A stretch of DNA of 64,000 bases from CAZGLR01 sp964526635 (GCA_964526635.1 CAZGLR010000002.1:1-64000), one strand, 5' to 3'; shown: positions 46,448-55,512, counted from the first letter of the stretch. The notes: generated from the sequence alone by a model not told the origin. Translations and numbers: made by a program.

Positions 46448-48567
46448 CAGACAAGAGCCATAATCTTGAATTGAATGAGATCATTCCCGCCGATACCAAA
46501 GAACGTATTCTGGTTATCGATGATGAAGAACGGATCGGTGATTCCCTGTCATCTCTACTAACTGGATCCGGTTATGAAGTAGCGATTTTCCGCAACAGCG
46601 CCGAAGCGGCCGACGAAATCCGCCGGGGGTATTTCGATCTCATCCTTTCCGATATCAAAATGCCCGATCTGTCCGGGATCGATCTGCTCAAACTGGCCCG
46701 GGAAGTCGATCCCCAGGCGCTGGTGGTGCTGATGACCGGCTATGGCTCCCTGGAATCCGCACTGGAAGCCATCGGGTTGGGGGCATATGACTATCTGCTC
46801 AAACCGGTTGAATTTCCCCAACTGGAGCTGGTTATCAGGCGCGGACTGGAAAAGCGCCGGCTGGGTCGCGCCAAATCCTATCTGCTGAACGAGTTGAAGC
46901 AGAAGAACGAAGCCCTCGAAGCCCGCCTGCGCGAAATCAATGCCCTCTATGAAGCCGGAAAAACTGTCAGCTCAACCCTCCAGCTCAATCGTCTGCTCGA
47001 CAGTATCATTGGCCTGGCCACCGAAGTGCTCGAAGCCAAGATAGGCTCGGTCATGCTTCTCGACGACAATCGGGAATTTCTCTCTATTGCGGCCGCCCGC
47101 GGTCTTGATGCTCATATTATCAAATCAACTCAATTGCCGCTGGGATCCTCCATCGCCGGACATGTCGCCGAATCAGGCGAGCCGCTCTTTATCAGCAATG
47201 TCGAAGCAGACCATCGATTCCAGCGTGATAATCGCCAGGAAAGATATGGCCCCGCATCACTGCTGTCAGTGCCGCTGATAATCTCTAATCGTACGATCGG
47301 TGTCATCAACATTGCCCATAAACAATCAGGCGGCGATTTCTCCGAACACGATCTCAAGGTGCTGCAGACCTTCGCCAATCAGGCCGCGGTAGCTATTGAT
47401 CACGCCGCCACCTTCAAGCAATTGAAACGGCGCGTCTCCGAACTGTCGGCCATTCAGGATATCGCTGATGCCATGTCGCGGGCAGTTACCGTGCAAAACC
47501 TCCAGGAGATTATCTACTGGGGCATTCGAAATCTCATGCCCGCGGACCTGGCTTTGTGGTTTCGCTGGTCGCCCATCGGGAACACACTGAATTTTGTCGG
47601 TGGCGCCGGGACCTCAGCGATACATCTGGAAATGACAATTACTGCCGATGGTGACCTTCTGGCCGATCCGATCAAAGCCCGCGATTTCATCATGACTAAT
47701 CTGCCGACCGAGCTCGATCCGCCGATTCCCCATGAATCGTTTTTCGCCTTTCCCATCTTTGGCTCCACCGGTCTTGACTATGTTTTCTGTCTGGCGTCAT
47801 CCCTGCCCGATTGTTTTTCCGATGATGATATCAAGATCGCCGGATTAATCGCGTCGCAGGCGGCCACGATGTACGAACGGGAAAAAGCGATTCTCAATGC
47901 CACCCGCCTGCTGACAATGGGCAATATGATCTCAGAAATCTCCCATGATATGCGCAAACCCCTGACCAATATCCGGGGTTCACTCCAGATCATGCGCGAC
48001 CGCTGGCCGGAAATCGCCGAAAATTCTGAATTATTCATTATGGCCGAAGAAGAGGTCCATCGCCTCAACGAACTCGTCCGCGAACTGGTTGACTTCTCCA
48101 ATCCCAACAAATATGAAACCGAGCGCACCGATATCGCCGCTGTCCTCAAACGGGCCGCGCACCTGGTCAAACCGGATCTGGAAAAACACAATATAGCATG
48201 CGTGGAACAATTCGCCGAAGATACCGGTGAAGTCTTCGTCAATAAAAACCAGATCATGGAAATATTTTTGAATTTGATTATGAACGCTATTGATGCCATA
48301 GGCAATGACGGCACCATCACTTTGAGGACTTCTCGTGAAACGAAAGACCGCCGCGCCATGGTCCGAATCGAAATCGAAGATACCGGCTGCGGGATCAGTG
48401 ACGCTGACAAGGGTGCTATTTTCGATCGCTACTTTACAACCAAGGAAACCGGTACCGGGCTGGGCCTGGCTGTCGTGGAACGGATTATTTCAGCTCACAA
48501 TGGCCGTATCGAGGTCAAAAGCGAAGTCGGCAAGGGTACTACCTTCATTCTGCATTTTCCCGCATAA
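46444..48567 (+). CDS. Hybrid kinase: REC, two GAF domains, HisKA, HATPase
   Basis: 707 residues, GTG start in a GTGA overlap. REC (21-135) has Asp26/27, phosphorylation site Asp70, Thr98 and Lys120. A coiled coil at ~145-170 leads to a GAF domain (~165-325) and a second diverged GAF (~330-480). HisKA has His501 (SEISHDMRKPLTNIRGS). HATPase has NLIMNAIDAIG and GTGLGLAVVERI. An N-terminal REC can receive phosphate from the upstream kinase and alter activity of its own kinase core. No HPt domain is present. Confidence 0.92.
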   Translation: MTDKSHNLELNEIIPADTKERILVIDDEERIGDSLSSLLTGSGYEVAIFRNSAEAADEIRRGYFDLILSDIKMPDLSGIDLLKLAREVDPQALVVLMTGYGSLESALEAIGLGAYDYLLKPVEFPQLELVIRRGLEKRRLGRAKSYLLNELKQKNEALEARLREINALYEAGKTVSSTLQLNRLLDSIIGLATEVLEAKIGSVMLLDDNREFLSIAAARGLDAHIIKSTQLPLGSSIAGHVAESGEPLFISNVEADHRFQRDNRQERYGPASLLSVPLIISNRTIGVINIAHKQSGGDFSEHDLKVLQTFANQAAVAIDHAATFKQLKRRVSELSAIQDIADAMSRAVTVQNLQEIIYWGIRNLMPADLALWFRWSPIGNTLNFVGGAGTSAIHLEMTITADGDLLADPIKARDFIMTNLPTELDPPIPHESFFAFPIFGSTGLDYVFCLASSLPDCFSDDDIKIAGLIASQAATMYEREKAILNATRLLTMGNMISEISHDMRKPLTNIRGSLQIMRDRWPEIAENSELFIMAEEEVHRLNELVRELVDFSNPNKYETERTDIAAVLKRAAHLVKPDLEKHNIACVEQFAEDTGEVFVNKNQIMEIFLNLIMNAIDAIGNDGTITLRTSRETKDRRAMVRIEIEDTGCGISDADKGAIFDRYFTTKETGTGLGLAVVERIISAHNGRIEVKSEVGKGTTFILHFPA

Positions 48568-48578
48568 ATAATTCAACC

Positions 48579-48592
48579 TGCAAAAATTTGCA
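48579..48592. promoter_or_regulatory. Short dyad upstream of the sigma-54 activator gene
   Basis: TGCAAA and TTTGCA flank two A residues. It lies about 80 bp before the regulator gene in the only gap of the signalling cluster, so it could be an operator for this activator or an autoregulatory site. Evidence is the dyad alone. Confidence 0.25.
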
Positions 48593-48670
48593 AAAAAGTG
48601 GTAATTCTTTACTCGAACGGCTTGATTTTTAGCAAAAATTGACGATTAATTGACAAAAGAAGACGAGTTT

Positions 48671-50107
48671 ATGGCTAAAGACCGCACAAAAGTACTTGTT
48701 ATCGACGATGACCCCAAAGTCGGCTGGATCCTCAACGAGGGACTTGCCGCCAGCTTTGATTTCGTCACCGCCCGCAATGGCGCCGAGGGTTTGCAGATGG
48801 TTACCACCGAGCGCCCTGATCTGATTCTCCTCGATATTAAAATGCCCGAAATGTCAGGGCTCGAAGTGCTCAAACGGTTGAAAAAAATGGAGGGGCGACC
48901 GGAAGTCATCATGCTTTCCGGCCATGAAGAAACCAGCTATGTTGTTGATTCTATTAAAAACGGCGCGGCTGAATTCATCAAGAAACCATTCGACGTAAAA
49001 GAAGTCGAAATTCACATCAATAATATTCTCGAAAAGAACCGTCTTCGCCAGGAAGTCACCAATCTTAAGACCGAGCTGCGGGCCAAGGCTCAGTATGAAT
49101 CATTTATTGGCGATTCCCCGAAAATTGTTCAGGTGAAAAACCTGATCGAACAGGTAGCTGATTCGGAACTGACGGTGTTGATTCGTGGTGAATCCGGAAC
49201 CGGTAAGGAAATTATTGCCCGCATGATCCATAACGTCTCCAGTCGCAGCGAAGAATCGTTCACCAAGGTCAACTGCGCCGCCATTCCTCGCGATTTGCTC
49301 GAAGCCGAGTTATTCGGATACGAAAAGGGCGCCTTTACCGGTGCGCATAAAACCAAGCCGGGCCGCTTCGAGGTTGCCAATAAGGGCACGATGTTCCTCG
49401 ATGAAATCGGCGATATGCCGCACGATCTGCAATCGAAACTCCTCCAGGTTTTGGAGCAGCAGGAATTCGTGCGCGTCGGTGGGATCAATACTATTCATGT
49501 CGATGTCAGAATCATCTGCGCCACCAACCGTAATCTGGAAGAGGCCATAAAGGACAGCAGCTTCCGCGATGATCTCTTTTATCGCCTGAACGAAATTACG
49601 GTCTTCCTGCCTCCGCTGCGGGATCGCCGCGATGATATTCCGCTTTTGACTGATCATTTCGTTGACAAATACAGCAAATTGTATAAAAAAGAACCGATCG
49701 TTTTAAGCGGCGAGACTATGTTTATGCTTTCCAGTGCGCCATGGCCGGGCAATGTTCGCCAGTTGGAAAACCTGATGAAACAAGCGGTTGTGCGTGGCGA
49801 TGAATCGATTTTGCCGGAATTGCTGACCGCCCAGACAGCGGTGACCGACAAAAACGGCACGCACTCGGCCTCAGCACCGTCCAGTTCACCTGTGATAGGC
49901 GCCCCCGAACCATTTGAAAATGATGACGACTCCTTATCACTCAAAAAACGCGTGGCCACCGCAGTTGCCCGTGAGGAAAAACGGCTTATCTCAAGAGTCC
50001 TGACCAAAACCAACTGGAATCGCCGCAAGGCTGCCGAGATTCTCGAAATAAGCTATCGTTCGCTGCTTTACAAGATCAAAGAATACAGTCTGAATGAAAT
50101 GAAGTGA
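48671..50107 (+). CDS. NtrC-family sigma-54-dependent response regulator
   Basis: 478 residues from the ATG at 48671; the TTG at 48650 would add seven residues. REC has Asp12/13/14 region and phospho-acceptor Asp55. The AAA+ domain has Walker A GESGTGKE (173-180) and the GAFTGA loop (220-225) that contacts sigma-54. A Fis-type helix-turn-helix closes the protein (NWNRRKAAEILEISYRSLLY). Such proteins open sigma-54 promoters when phosphorylated. A 100-bp gap with a TGCAAA-aa-TTTGCA dyad (48579-48592) separates it from the kinases. A sigma-54 signature occurs 2 kb downstream at the PEP-CTERM gene. Confidence 0.95.
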   Translation: MAKDRTKVLVIDDDPKVGWILNEGLAASFDFVTARNGAEGLQMVTTERPDLILLDIKMPEMSGLEVLKRLKKMEGRPEVIMLSGHEETSYVVDSIKNGAAEFIKKPFDVKEVEIHINNILEKNRLRQEVTNLKTELRAKAQYESFIGDSPKIVQVKNLIEQVADSELTVLIRGESGTGKEIIARMIHNVSSRSEESFTKVNCAAIPRDLLEAELFGYEKGAFTGAHKTKPGRFEVANKGTMFLDEIGDMPHDLQSKLLQVLEQQEFVRVGGINTIHVDVRIICATNRNLEEAIKDSSFRDDLFYRLNEITVFLPPLRDRRDDIPLLTDHFVDKYSKLYKKEPIVLSGETMFMLSSAPWPGNVRQLENLMKQAVVRGDESILPELLTAQTAVTDKNGTHSASAPSSSPVIGAPEPFENDDDSLSLKKRVATAVAREEKRLISRVLTKTNWNRRKAAEILEISYRSLLYKIKEYSLNEMK

Positions 50108-50446
50108 TCGTTCAATAACTGGACATTTTAGGCGGTGATTGTCGTTTCTTCTTGATATTTAATATAAGCGCAACAATTCTATAATTAAAAAAACTTTACC
50201 ACCGCCCAGGTTCGAAACGCGCCCTTCCGGTTTCTGTAACTTACAAAAAAATAACGATATAGACACCCTCCGCTAATATCCCCGCAAATGGATTGACTGG
50301 TCTCGTAGCACCGATTTGTCGAAAAATCTTTCCCATGCAGATGATCGGTATAAAAATTGCTTATATCCAGATGTCCTCTTATTGAGAAAACGCTCATGTG
50401 GGCGCGGTGACCTATGTTGACCAACAGCTTCAAGAGGAAAGAGGGT
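50108..50446. other. Intergenic region between the sigma-54 activator and degenerate GGDEF gene
   Basis: About 340 bp with no gene that I can support. The only signal is a GG-N10-GC arrangement at 50347-50360 (GGTATAAAAATTGC) followed by T, resembling the -24/-12 form of sigma-54 promoters. No strong terminator hairpin is seen after the activator gene. The rest is AT-leaning, unremarkable sequence. Confidence 0.5.
50346..50361 (+). promoter_or_regulatory. Weak candidate sigma-54 promoter
   Basis: CGGTATAAAAATTGCT has the invariant GG and GC spaced by 10 bases and the TTGCT -12 block, but the -24 block (CGGTAT) is poor against TGGCAC. It lies about 85 bp before the degenerate GGDEF gene and just after an NtrC-family gene. 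Confidence 0.3.
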
Positions 50447-50890
50447 ATGGACGCCAACACGATTAAGTCGTTTCGAGATATTGCCCTGCTTGAGCTCAAA
50501 CGAGCTGAACGATATCGCAATTTTCTTTCGATCTTGATCCTGAATTTTTCGGAATTTCTCGCAACAGCCGGCAGGCGGCGGATTTCATCGCCGGAAGATG
50601 CCGAACAATTTATCGCCGAGGTCAGGGAACGGGTTCGGCGGGCCGCGCGGGAAACCGATATGGTCGGTGTTGTTAATGATTCACGATTGGTAATGCTCTT
50701 GCCGGAAACCGATCGCGACAACGCCCAGACTGCGGGTGAACGGTTTCAGGATTTGATCAGCGAATTTTTGGGTGAATATCTGCAATCGGAATTTGATTTT
50801 GAAGTGCCGGTCGAGGTGGTATCATTTCCTGATACCACGGGGGATGTGACGCTGAAATCCCGCGTCAACAGCCTGTTTACCGAAAATTGA
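50447..50890 (+). CDS. Degenerate GGDEF-like domain protein
   Basis: 147 residues from the ATG at 50447, chosen for the AGAGGAAA site six bases upstream; an ATG at 50414 would add 11 residues. The order of helices and strands (ALLELKRAERYRNFLSILIL, then RETDMVGVVNDSRLVMLLPETD) follows a diguanylate cyclase fold. The catalytic GG[DE]EF is replaced by VNDSR, so it cannot make c-di-GMP by the usual route. It may be a nucleotide-sensing or protein-binding remnant. Confidence 0.65.
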   Translation: MDANTIKSFRDIALLELKRAERYRNFLSILILNFSEFLATAGRRRISSPEDAEQFIAEVRERVRRAARETDMVGVVNDSRLVMLLPETDRDNAQTAGERFQDLISEFLGEYLQSEFDFEVPVEVVSFPDTTGDVTLKSRVNSLFTEN

Positions 50891-50997
50891 TCGTATAAAG
50901 CGCTCTGGGATTCAATCCGGTCAGGGTGGTTTCGGCCGATGCGTTTTGCACTGGCGCTTACTTATATTTTATCTATATTTATGCCACGGTAAAAAAT

Positions 50998-51624
50998 ATG
51001 AATCATTCTGACAAAAACGATATCCAAATATCTGAAAAGGAACTGGTGCAGAAAGCCCAGGCCGGCGATTTCACGGCGTTCAATCAATTGATTGAACAGT
51101 ATCGCCAGAAGATTTATCGGCTGGCGCTGAAGATGGCCAAAAACGAACAGGACGCCGAAGATATTTTTCAGGATACGTTTCTCAAAGCAATCGACAAAAT
51201 CGGCCAATTCCGCGCCGAATCATCTTTTGGAACCTGGCTCTATGCCATCGCCGTCAACGTCGCCCGGGCCCGCTACGGCCGGTCATTTGAAAAGGACCTG
51301 CTGCCGCTGGAAGAGTATTTGCCGGTCAAACCGGGCGAATCCGAGGCCCGGCCGGGGACTTTGTATGACTGGGATGATCCGCTGTCGAAGATGACCGCCG
51401 GCGAAGTCCAGCAGAAGTTATCGAAGGCGATTACCGAACTGCCTTTGAAATACCGGGTGGCGTTTTTGCTCCGGTATATCGAGGAGATGTCGGTGCAGGA
51501 AGTGGCGCAGGCGATGAACCTCACTGTCGCCGCCGCCAAATCACGGATCCTGCGAGCCCGCCTGGCCCTGCGCCAGAGTCTGAATGATTACTTTACCGGG
51601 GAGGCCAAGCATGTCGGATTGTAA
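50998..51624 (+). CDS. ECF-family RNA polymerase sigma factor
   Basis: 208 residues from the ATG at 50998; an upstream GTG at 50926 is less likely because that stretch has no sigma content. Region 2 includes FNQLIEQYRQKIYRLALKM and EDIFQDTFLKAIDKI. Region 4 includes LPLKYRVAFLLRYIEEM and VQEVAQAMNL, the -35 binding helix-turn-helix. It is an RpoE-like sigma that would direct a stress or envelope regulon. The stop lies inside the following anti-sigma gene by 14 bp. Confidence 0.93.
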   Translation: MNHSDKNDIQISEKELVQKAQAGDFTAFNQLIEQYRQKIYRLALKMAKNEQDAEDIFQDTFLKAIDKIGQFRAESSFGTWLYAIAVNVARARYGRSFEKDLLPLEEYLPVKPGESEARPGTLYDWDDPLSKMTAGEVQQKLSKAITELPLKYRVAFLLRYIEEMSVQEVAQAMNLTVAAAKSRILRARLALRQSLNDYFTGEAKHVGL

Positions 51625-51865
51625 TGAAATTATAAAATACTTATCGGACTATATCGATGGCACCCTTGATCCGGAATTGTGCCGTGAACTCGAAGAACAG
51701 CTCGGCGGGTGCGATAATTGCCGCCTGATGGTCGATCATCTGGAAAAGACAGTAAAAATTTGCCGCGATGGTGTCTGCGCCGAACTGCCTCAGGATCTGC
51801 AGAAAAAACTCAATTCCAAACTTGAAGCAAAATGGAAAGAAAAGTTCGGCGCCGGATCCTCCTGA
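51611..51865 (+). CDS. Small putative anti-sigma factor (zf-HC2-like, His missing)
   Basis: 84 residues from the ATG at 51611. The segment DCNEIIKYLSDYIDGTL with CDNC matches an anti-sigma zinc finger (zf-HC2) in layout. The usual His-x3-Cys-x2-Cys is Gln-Leu-Gly-Gly-Cys-Asp-Asn-Cys here, so the His ligand is absent. There is no membrane helix, so it would act in the cytoplasm, possibly by a thiol-based switch. Overlap with the sigma gene supports a functional pair. Confidence 0.75.
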   Translation: MSDCNEIIKYLSDYIDGTLDPELCRELEEQLGGCDNCRLMVDHLEKTVKICRDGVCAELPQDLQKKLNSKLEAKWKEKFGAGSS

Positions 51866-52143
51866 TAAGCCAATATTCTCTATTTGTCGGTGCTTTGAAC
51901 AAAGTACGGTTATCTAAAATGTTTAACGATAATTGATTACGCGATATGGTCGATTGTCCTTCCAAACCTGTCCATCTATTGGACACTTTGGGATGATTCC
52001 ATTTTTTAATCTTCGTGGTCGCGATTGCCCTTCTGTTCCCCATAAAACTACAGCGATTTGTGTTAATTACTTGACTGACAATATGTTAACTACGCCTGTT
52101 CGGTTTTTGGCGCAGCCCCGGAGTATTTTTTTCGGCCGGAAAA

Positions 52144-52185
52144 GTTGTCGGCGACTCGTACAGTGGGGCGACCCCACATGACAAC
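52144..52185. terminator. Nested inverted repeat, probable terminator
   Basis: Outer arms GTTGTC (52144-52149) and GACAAC (52180-52185) enclose GTGGGG-cga-CCCCAC (52163-52177). The outer arm is followed by a T-rich stretch (ATATTTTTT). It lies between the anti-sigma gene and the sigma-54 promoter, so it could also be part of the upstream regulatory region. Confidence 0.45.
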
Positions 52186-52235
52186 ATATTTTTTAAGTCG
52201 TTGTCAATCAATCGCTAAATAAATAATTTCGGTTT

Positions 52236-52251
52236 TGGAATGACCTTTGCT
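52236..52251 (+). promoter_or_regulatory. Sigma-54 (-24/-12) promoter of the PEP-CTERM gene
   Basis: TGGAATGACCTTTGCT has GG (52237-52238) and GC (52249-52250) separated by exactly ten bases and a complete TTGCT -12 block, matching TGGCACG-N4-TTGCT. A start near 52262 would give a leader of about 35 nt before the ATG at 52297, with an AAGGAG site inside it. PEP-CTERM genes are often controlled by sigma-54 (PrsK/PrsR), and an NtrC-family activator gene is 2 kb upstream. Confidence 0.7.
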
Positions 52252-52296
52252 GTTAGATAAGCCAGAGAAATGAAAACACTAAAAGGAGTTACGATA

Positions 52297-52959
52297 ATGC
52301 GTAAGAATCTACTTATCACTCTGCTTGCACTGGTCTTCTGCGGATCAGTCTTTGCCGTCCCGACTCTTTATGTCGATGGCGACGCTCAGACTGATATTCG
52401 CGATGGTGCCGGAAATGTAGCGCTTTCGTTTGCCGGTCCGACCCAGACCTGGACGCTGCTGGCCGAATTTGCCGGTTGGGCGGCCGATAACAATTTCGGT
52501 TACTATACCGATTTTGCTGATCCGGCTGGCGAACCGCCGACCATCATCTTCCCCGGCTCCGACAGCCCGGTCATCAACAAGACGACCACCATCGCTGCCG
52601 GTACCGATATTGGTCTGTACATGAAGTCAGAGGCTATTTCGCCGAATCCGACCCTGTACTCCCATTTCGCGTTCAACGAGAATACACCCGACGATACTTA
52701 TCAGTATTTTTATGTGTATGACGTCAGCATGTATCGCGGTATGGGCAAAACCTATTTCTTCGATACTGAAAACGAAGATTACTCCACGACCCAGGATTTC
52801 GACTATCTGATTTATATCGACGATAGTGGTGCCGCTCTTCCTGAATTCGATCACAACGATATGATTATCGGCGTGACCGCTGTTCCGGAACCGACCACGA
52901 TGCTCCTGTTCGGTCTGGGTATGCTGGGCGTTGGCGTGAGCCGTCGCCTCCGCAAGTAA
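52297..52959 (+). CDS. PEP-CTERM sorting-domain protein
   Basis: 220 residues from the ATG at 52297 (AAGGAG site at about 52282-52287; the ATG at 52270 would add nine residues before the signal). Signal peptide 1-20 ends in VFA. The mature protein has no recognised enzymatic motif. The last 25 residues are the PEP-CTERM signal: VPEPTT, a hydrophobic helix, and the basic end RRLRK. Such proteins are processed by exosortase (EpsH-like) and linked with exopolysaccharide production. No exosortase gene lies in the window. A strong terminator follows. Confidence 0.93.
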   Translation: MRKNLLITLLALVFCGSVFAVPTLYVDGDAQTDIRDGAGNVALSFAGPTQTWTLLAEFAGWAADNNFGYYTDFADPAGEPPTIIFPGSDSPVINKTTTIAAGTDIGLYMKSEAISPNPTLYSHFAFNENTPDDTYQYFYVYDVSMYRGMGKTYFFDTENEDYSTTQDFDYLIYIDDSGAALPEFDHNDMIIGVTAVPEPTTMLLFGLGMLGVGVSRRLRK

Positions 52960-52989
52960 CACCGGTTCAATCAGACGTATCGATTTGAA

Positions 52990-53019
52990 ACGCCACCTTC
53001 TACAGGTGGCGTTTTTTTT
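52990..53019 (+). terminator. Rho-independent terminator after the PEP-CTERM gene
   Basis: ACGCCACCT (52990-52998) pairs with AGGTGGCGT (53004-53012) around a 5-nt loop, followed directly by eight T. It is a textbook intrinsic terminator. Confidence 0.92.
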
Positions 53020-53056
53020 GTCATAACCTGTTTTTACCCATCCATTTTACGGAATT

Positions 53057-55510
53057 ATGCATAAACCCCAAATCCCCATCTTCGATTTTTTTGAATCGTT
53101 TTCGCGACCGGGCCATCTAAAAGGACAATTGCAGGAATTGATCAAAACCGAAAGGATGGGTGTCGTGAAAGAAGGAATAACAAATTTTTCGATAAAGCAC
53201 CCCTTTATCGTCATCTCAATTGTGGTGGTCCTGACCGCCTTTTTCGGCTATCAGTTGACCAATATTACAATTGATACCGACCCGGAAAACATGTTGCCGG
53301 AAGATGAACCGGTGCGCGTTTTCAATGATGAAGTCAAAGAGATGTTCGGCATCGACGACTTCATTGCAGTCGGGGTGGTCGATCAACAGGGTGCCTTTAC
53401 GGCCGAGCAGTTGCGCCGTATTTATGCCATTACCGAAGAAATCAAGAAAATCGATGGCGTCATCGTGGATGACATCATGGCGCCTTCGACCGTTGATGAT
53501 ATCCGCCAGGGCGGTGGCAATTCCATTGTTGTTGAAACCCTGATGGAGGATGCTCCGGATTCCGATTCCGGCGCCCAGTATATCCTGGGCCGGATCAAGG
53601 ATAATCCGATCCTGAGGGGTAAATTGGCTTCCGATGACGGCAAGGCGCTGGCCCTTTTTATTCCGATAGAGGCCAAAGACCATTCGCACCGTATCGCCGG
53701 TGAAATTACCGCCATCACTGATCGGCTGGGTGGCGATGAGGATTATTACATTGCGGGCCTGCCGGTTGCCGAAGACAGCTTCGGTGTCATGATGTTTGGT
53801 CAGATGATCTACTCGGCGCCGTTGGCCGGACTCATCATCTTTATCCTCATGTTCATCTTCTTCCGGAACATCAGGATAATCATCCCGCCTATGATCGTCG
53901 CCGTGACCGCCATTATATGGACTATGGGCGCGCTGGTGATGACGGGGCATACGGTCCATATTATGAGCTCGATGATCCCTATCTTTTTGTTTCCGATCGC
54001 GGTGCTGAACTCGATTCATATCCTCAGCGAGTTTCATGATCGTTATGGCAAATACAAGCATAAAGAGCCGACTATTCGCCATACTATAAATGAGCTGTTT
54101 ATGCCGATGTTGTTTACTTCGGCGACGACCGTGGTCGGCTTCCTGTCGCTGCTGTCCAACAATATTCCGCCGGTGCAGGTTTTCGGTATCTTCGTCGCCT
54201 TTGGCGTCGGCGTGTCCTGGCTGCTTTCGATAACGCTCAACCCGGCGTTTGCCATGCTGCTGCCGGACAAGACCCTGAGGAATTTTGGCAAATCGAGCGA
54301 TGAAGAAGATAAGTCACCTCTTTCAGCGGTAAACCATTTCCTCCGCGATTTCGCCGCCAAATACAGTAAGTCCATCCTTTTTGGCGCGACTGCTGTCGTT
54401 ATCGTCTCGGCCGTCGGTCTTTCGATGATCACGGTCAACGACAATCCGGTCAAATGGTTCAAACCCTCTGATCCGCTTCGCCAGGCTGATCAGGCGCTCA
54501 ACGCTCACCTCGCTGGAACCTATATGAATTATCTGGTCTTCGAGGGTGACGATGAAGGTGCCCTGAAAAATCCCGAACTGCTGCGCTATATCGAGGGTCT
54601 CCAACAACACCTTGAAAAAATTGATATAGTCGGTTCCACTACCGGTATCACCGATGTTATCAAGAAGATCCGCTATGAACTGCTGGGTGCCAATGACATG
54701 GCGACTTACGCCATTCCCGATGATGAAGCCGCGGTAGGCCAATTCCTGTTTCTCTATGAAATGACCGGCGGTGATCCGGATGATCTTTTCAAGCTGATCA
54801 CCTCGGATTATTCCAAGGCCAATGTCTGGGTTCAGATGACTGGTGGTGATAATCAGGCGGTTGCCGGTGTGGTTCACGCCGCTGAACAGTATCTGGTTGA
54901 CAATCCGCCGCCCGCCGAAGTCGATGTCCACTGGGCCGGTCTGCCGTATGTCAATGTCGTCTGGCAGGATAAAATGGTTTCCGGAATGCGCATCTCGCTG
55001 CTGTCCTCATTTGGCATCGTGTTTATCATGATGAGCTTCCTGTTCCGTTCGCTCATCTGGGGCGTGGTCTCCATGTTGCCGTTGTCGATCACCATTATGG
55101 CGATCTATGGCGCAGTGGGGTACATCGGAAAGCCCTATGATATGCCGATTGCGGTGCTGTCATCATTGACACTGGGGTTATCGGTGGACTTCGCGATCCA
55201 TTTCATACAAAGATCACGGATGATCCACAAAAGAACCGGTAATTACAAGGAAACTTACCGTCTGATTTTCGAAGGCCCCGGCCGCGCAATCAGCCGCAAT
55301 GTGCTGGTGATTGCCATCGGTTTTGTCCCGATGTTCTTCTCGAACCTGGTGCCGTATATCACGGTCGGGACGTTCTTCTTCGCGATCATGACCGTTTCCG
55401 GGGCCGTTACTCTGCTCTTGCTGCCGGCCATAACGCAAGTGTTCCATAAGAAGCTTTTTCCGGAACATGAAAACAAGAAATCAAATGATAGAATAACCGT
55501 AGGAGGTTGA
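53057..55510 (+). CDS. RND/MMPL-superfamily exporter
   Basis: 817 residues with the RND layout: helix 1 after residue ~45, a periplasmic domain, five helices, then a second copy of the same pattern. The FRNIRIIIPPMIVAVTAIIWTMG and GLSVDFAIHFIQRSRMI segments are typical of MMPL/HpnN-like transporters. The start may be the ATG at 53057, or the GTG at 53165 or ATG at 53156; the N-terminal 35 residues would be extra. It is co-directional with a LolA-like and a barrel protein, suggesting export of a lipid or hydrophobic compound across the envelope. Confidence 0.88.
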   Translation: MHKPQIPIFDFFESFSRPGHLKGQLQELIKTERMGVVKEGITNFSIKHPFIVISIVVVLTAFFGYQLTNITIDTDPENMLPEDEPVRVFNDEVKEMFGIDDFIAVGVVDQQGAFTAEQLRRIYAITEEIKKIDGVIVDDIMAPSTVDDIRQGGGNSIVVETLMEDAPDSDSGAQYILGRIKDNPILRGKLASDDGKALALFIPIEAKDHSHRIAGEITAITDRLGGDEDYYIAGLPVAEDSFGVMMFGQMIYSAPLAGLIIFILMFIFFRNIRIIIPPMIVAVTAIIWTMGALVMTGHTVHIMSSMIPIFLFPIAVLNSIHILSEFHDRYGKYKHKEPTIRHTINELFMPMLFTSATTVVGFLSLLSNNIPPVQVFGIFVAFGVGVSWLLSITLNPAFAMLLPDKTLRNFGKSSDEEDKSPLSAVNHFLRDFAAKYSKSILFGATAVVIVSAVGLSMITVNDNPVKWFKPSDPLRQADQALNAHLAGTYMNYLVFEGDDEGALKNPELLRYIEGLQQHLEKIDIVGSTTGITDVIKKIRYELLGANDMATYAIPDDEAAVGQFLFLYEMTGGDPDDLFKLITSDYSKANVWVQMTGGDNQAVAGVVHAAEQYLVDNPPPAEVDVHWAGLPYVNVVWQDKMVSGMRISLLSSFGIVFIMMSFLFRSLIWGVVSMLPLSITIMAIYGAVGYIGKPYDMPIAVLSSLTLGLSVDFAIHFIQRSRMIHKRTGNYKETYRLIFEGPGRAISRNVLVIAIGFVPMFFSNLVPYITVGTFFFAIMTVSGAVTLLLLPAITQVFHKKLFPEHENKKSNDRITVGG

Positions 55511-55512
55511 AA

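Larger units (their letters stand above)
51866..52296. other. Regulatory gap before the PEP-CTERM gene
   Basis: 430 bp, no gene. It contains a nested inverted repeat at 52144-52185 that probably ends the sigma/anti-sigma transcript, and a sigma-54 promoter signature at 52236-52251. The rest (51870-52140) is AT-leaning and shows nothing I can name. Confidence 0.55.

Noticed and set aside
50200..50230. GGTTCGAAAC stretch as a possible tRNA T-arm
   Set aside because: No acceptor or anticodon arms fit around it; not a tRNA.
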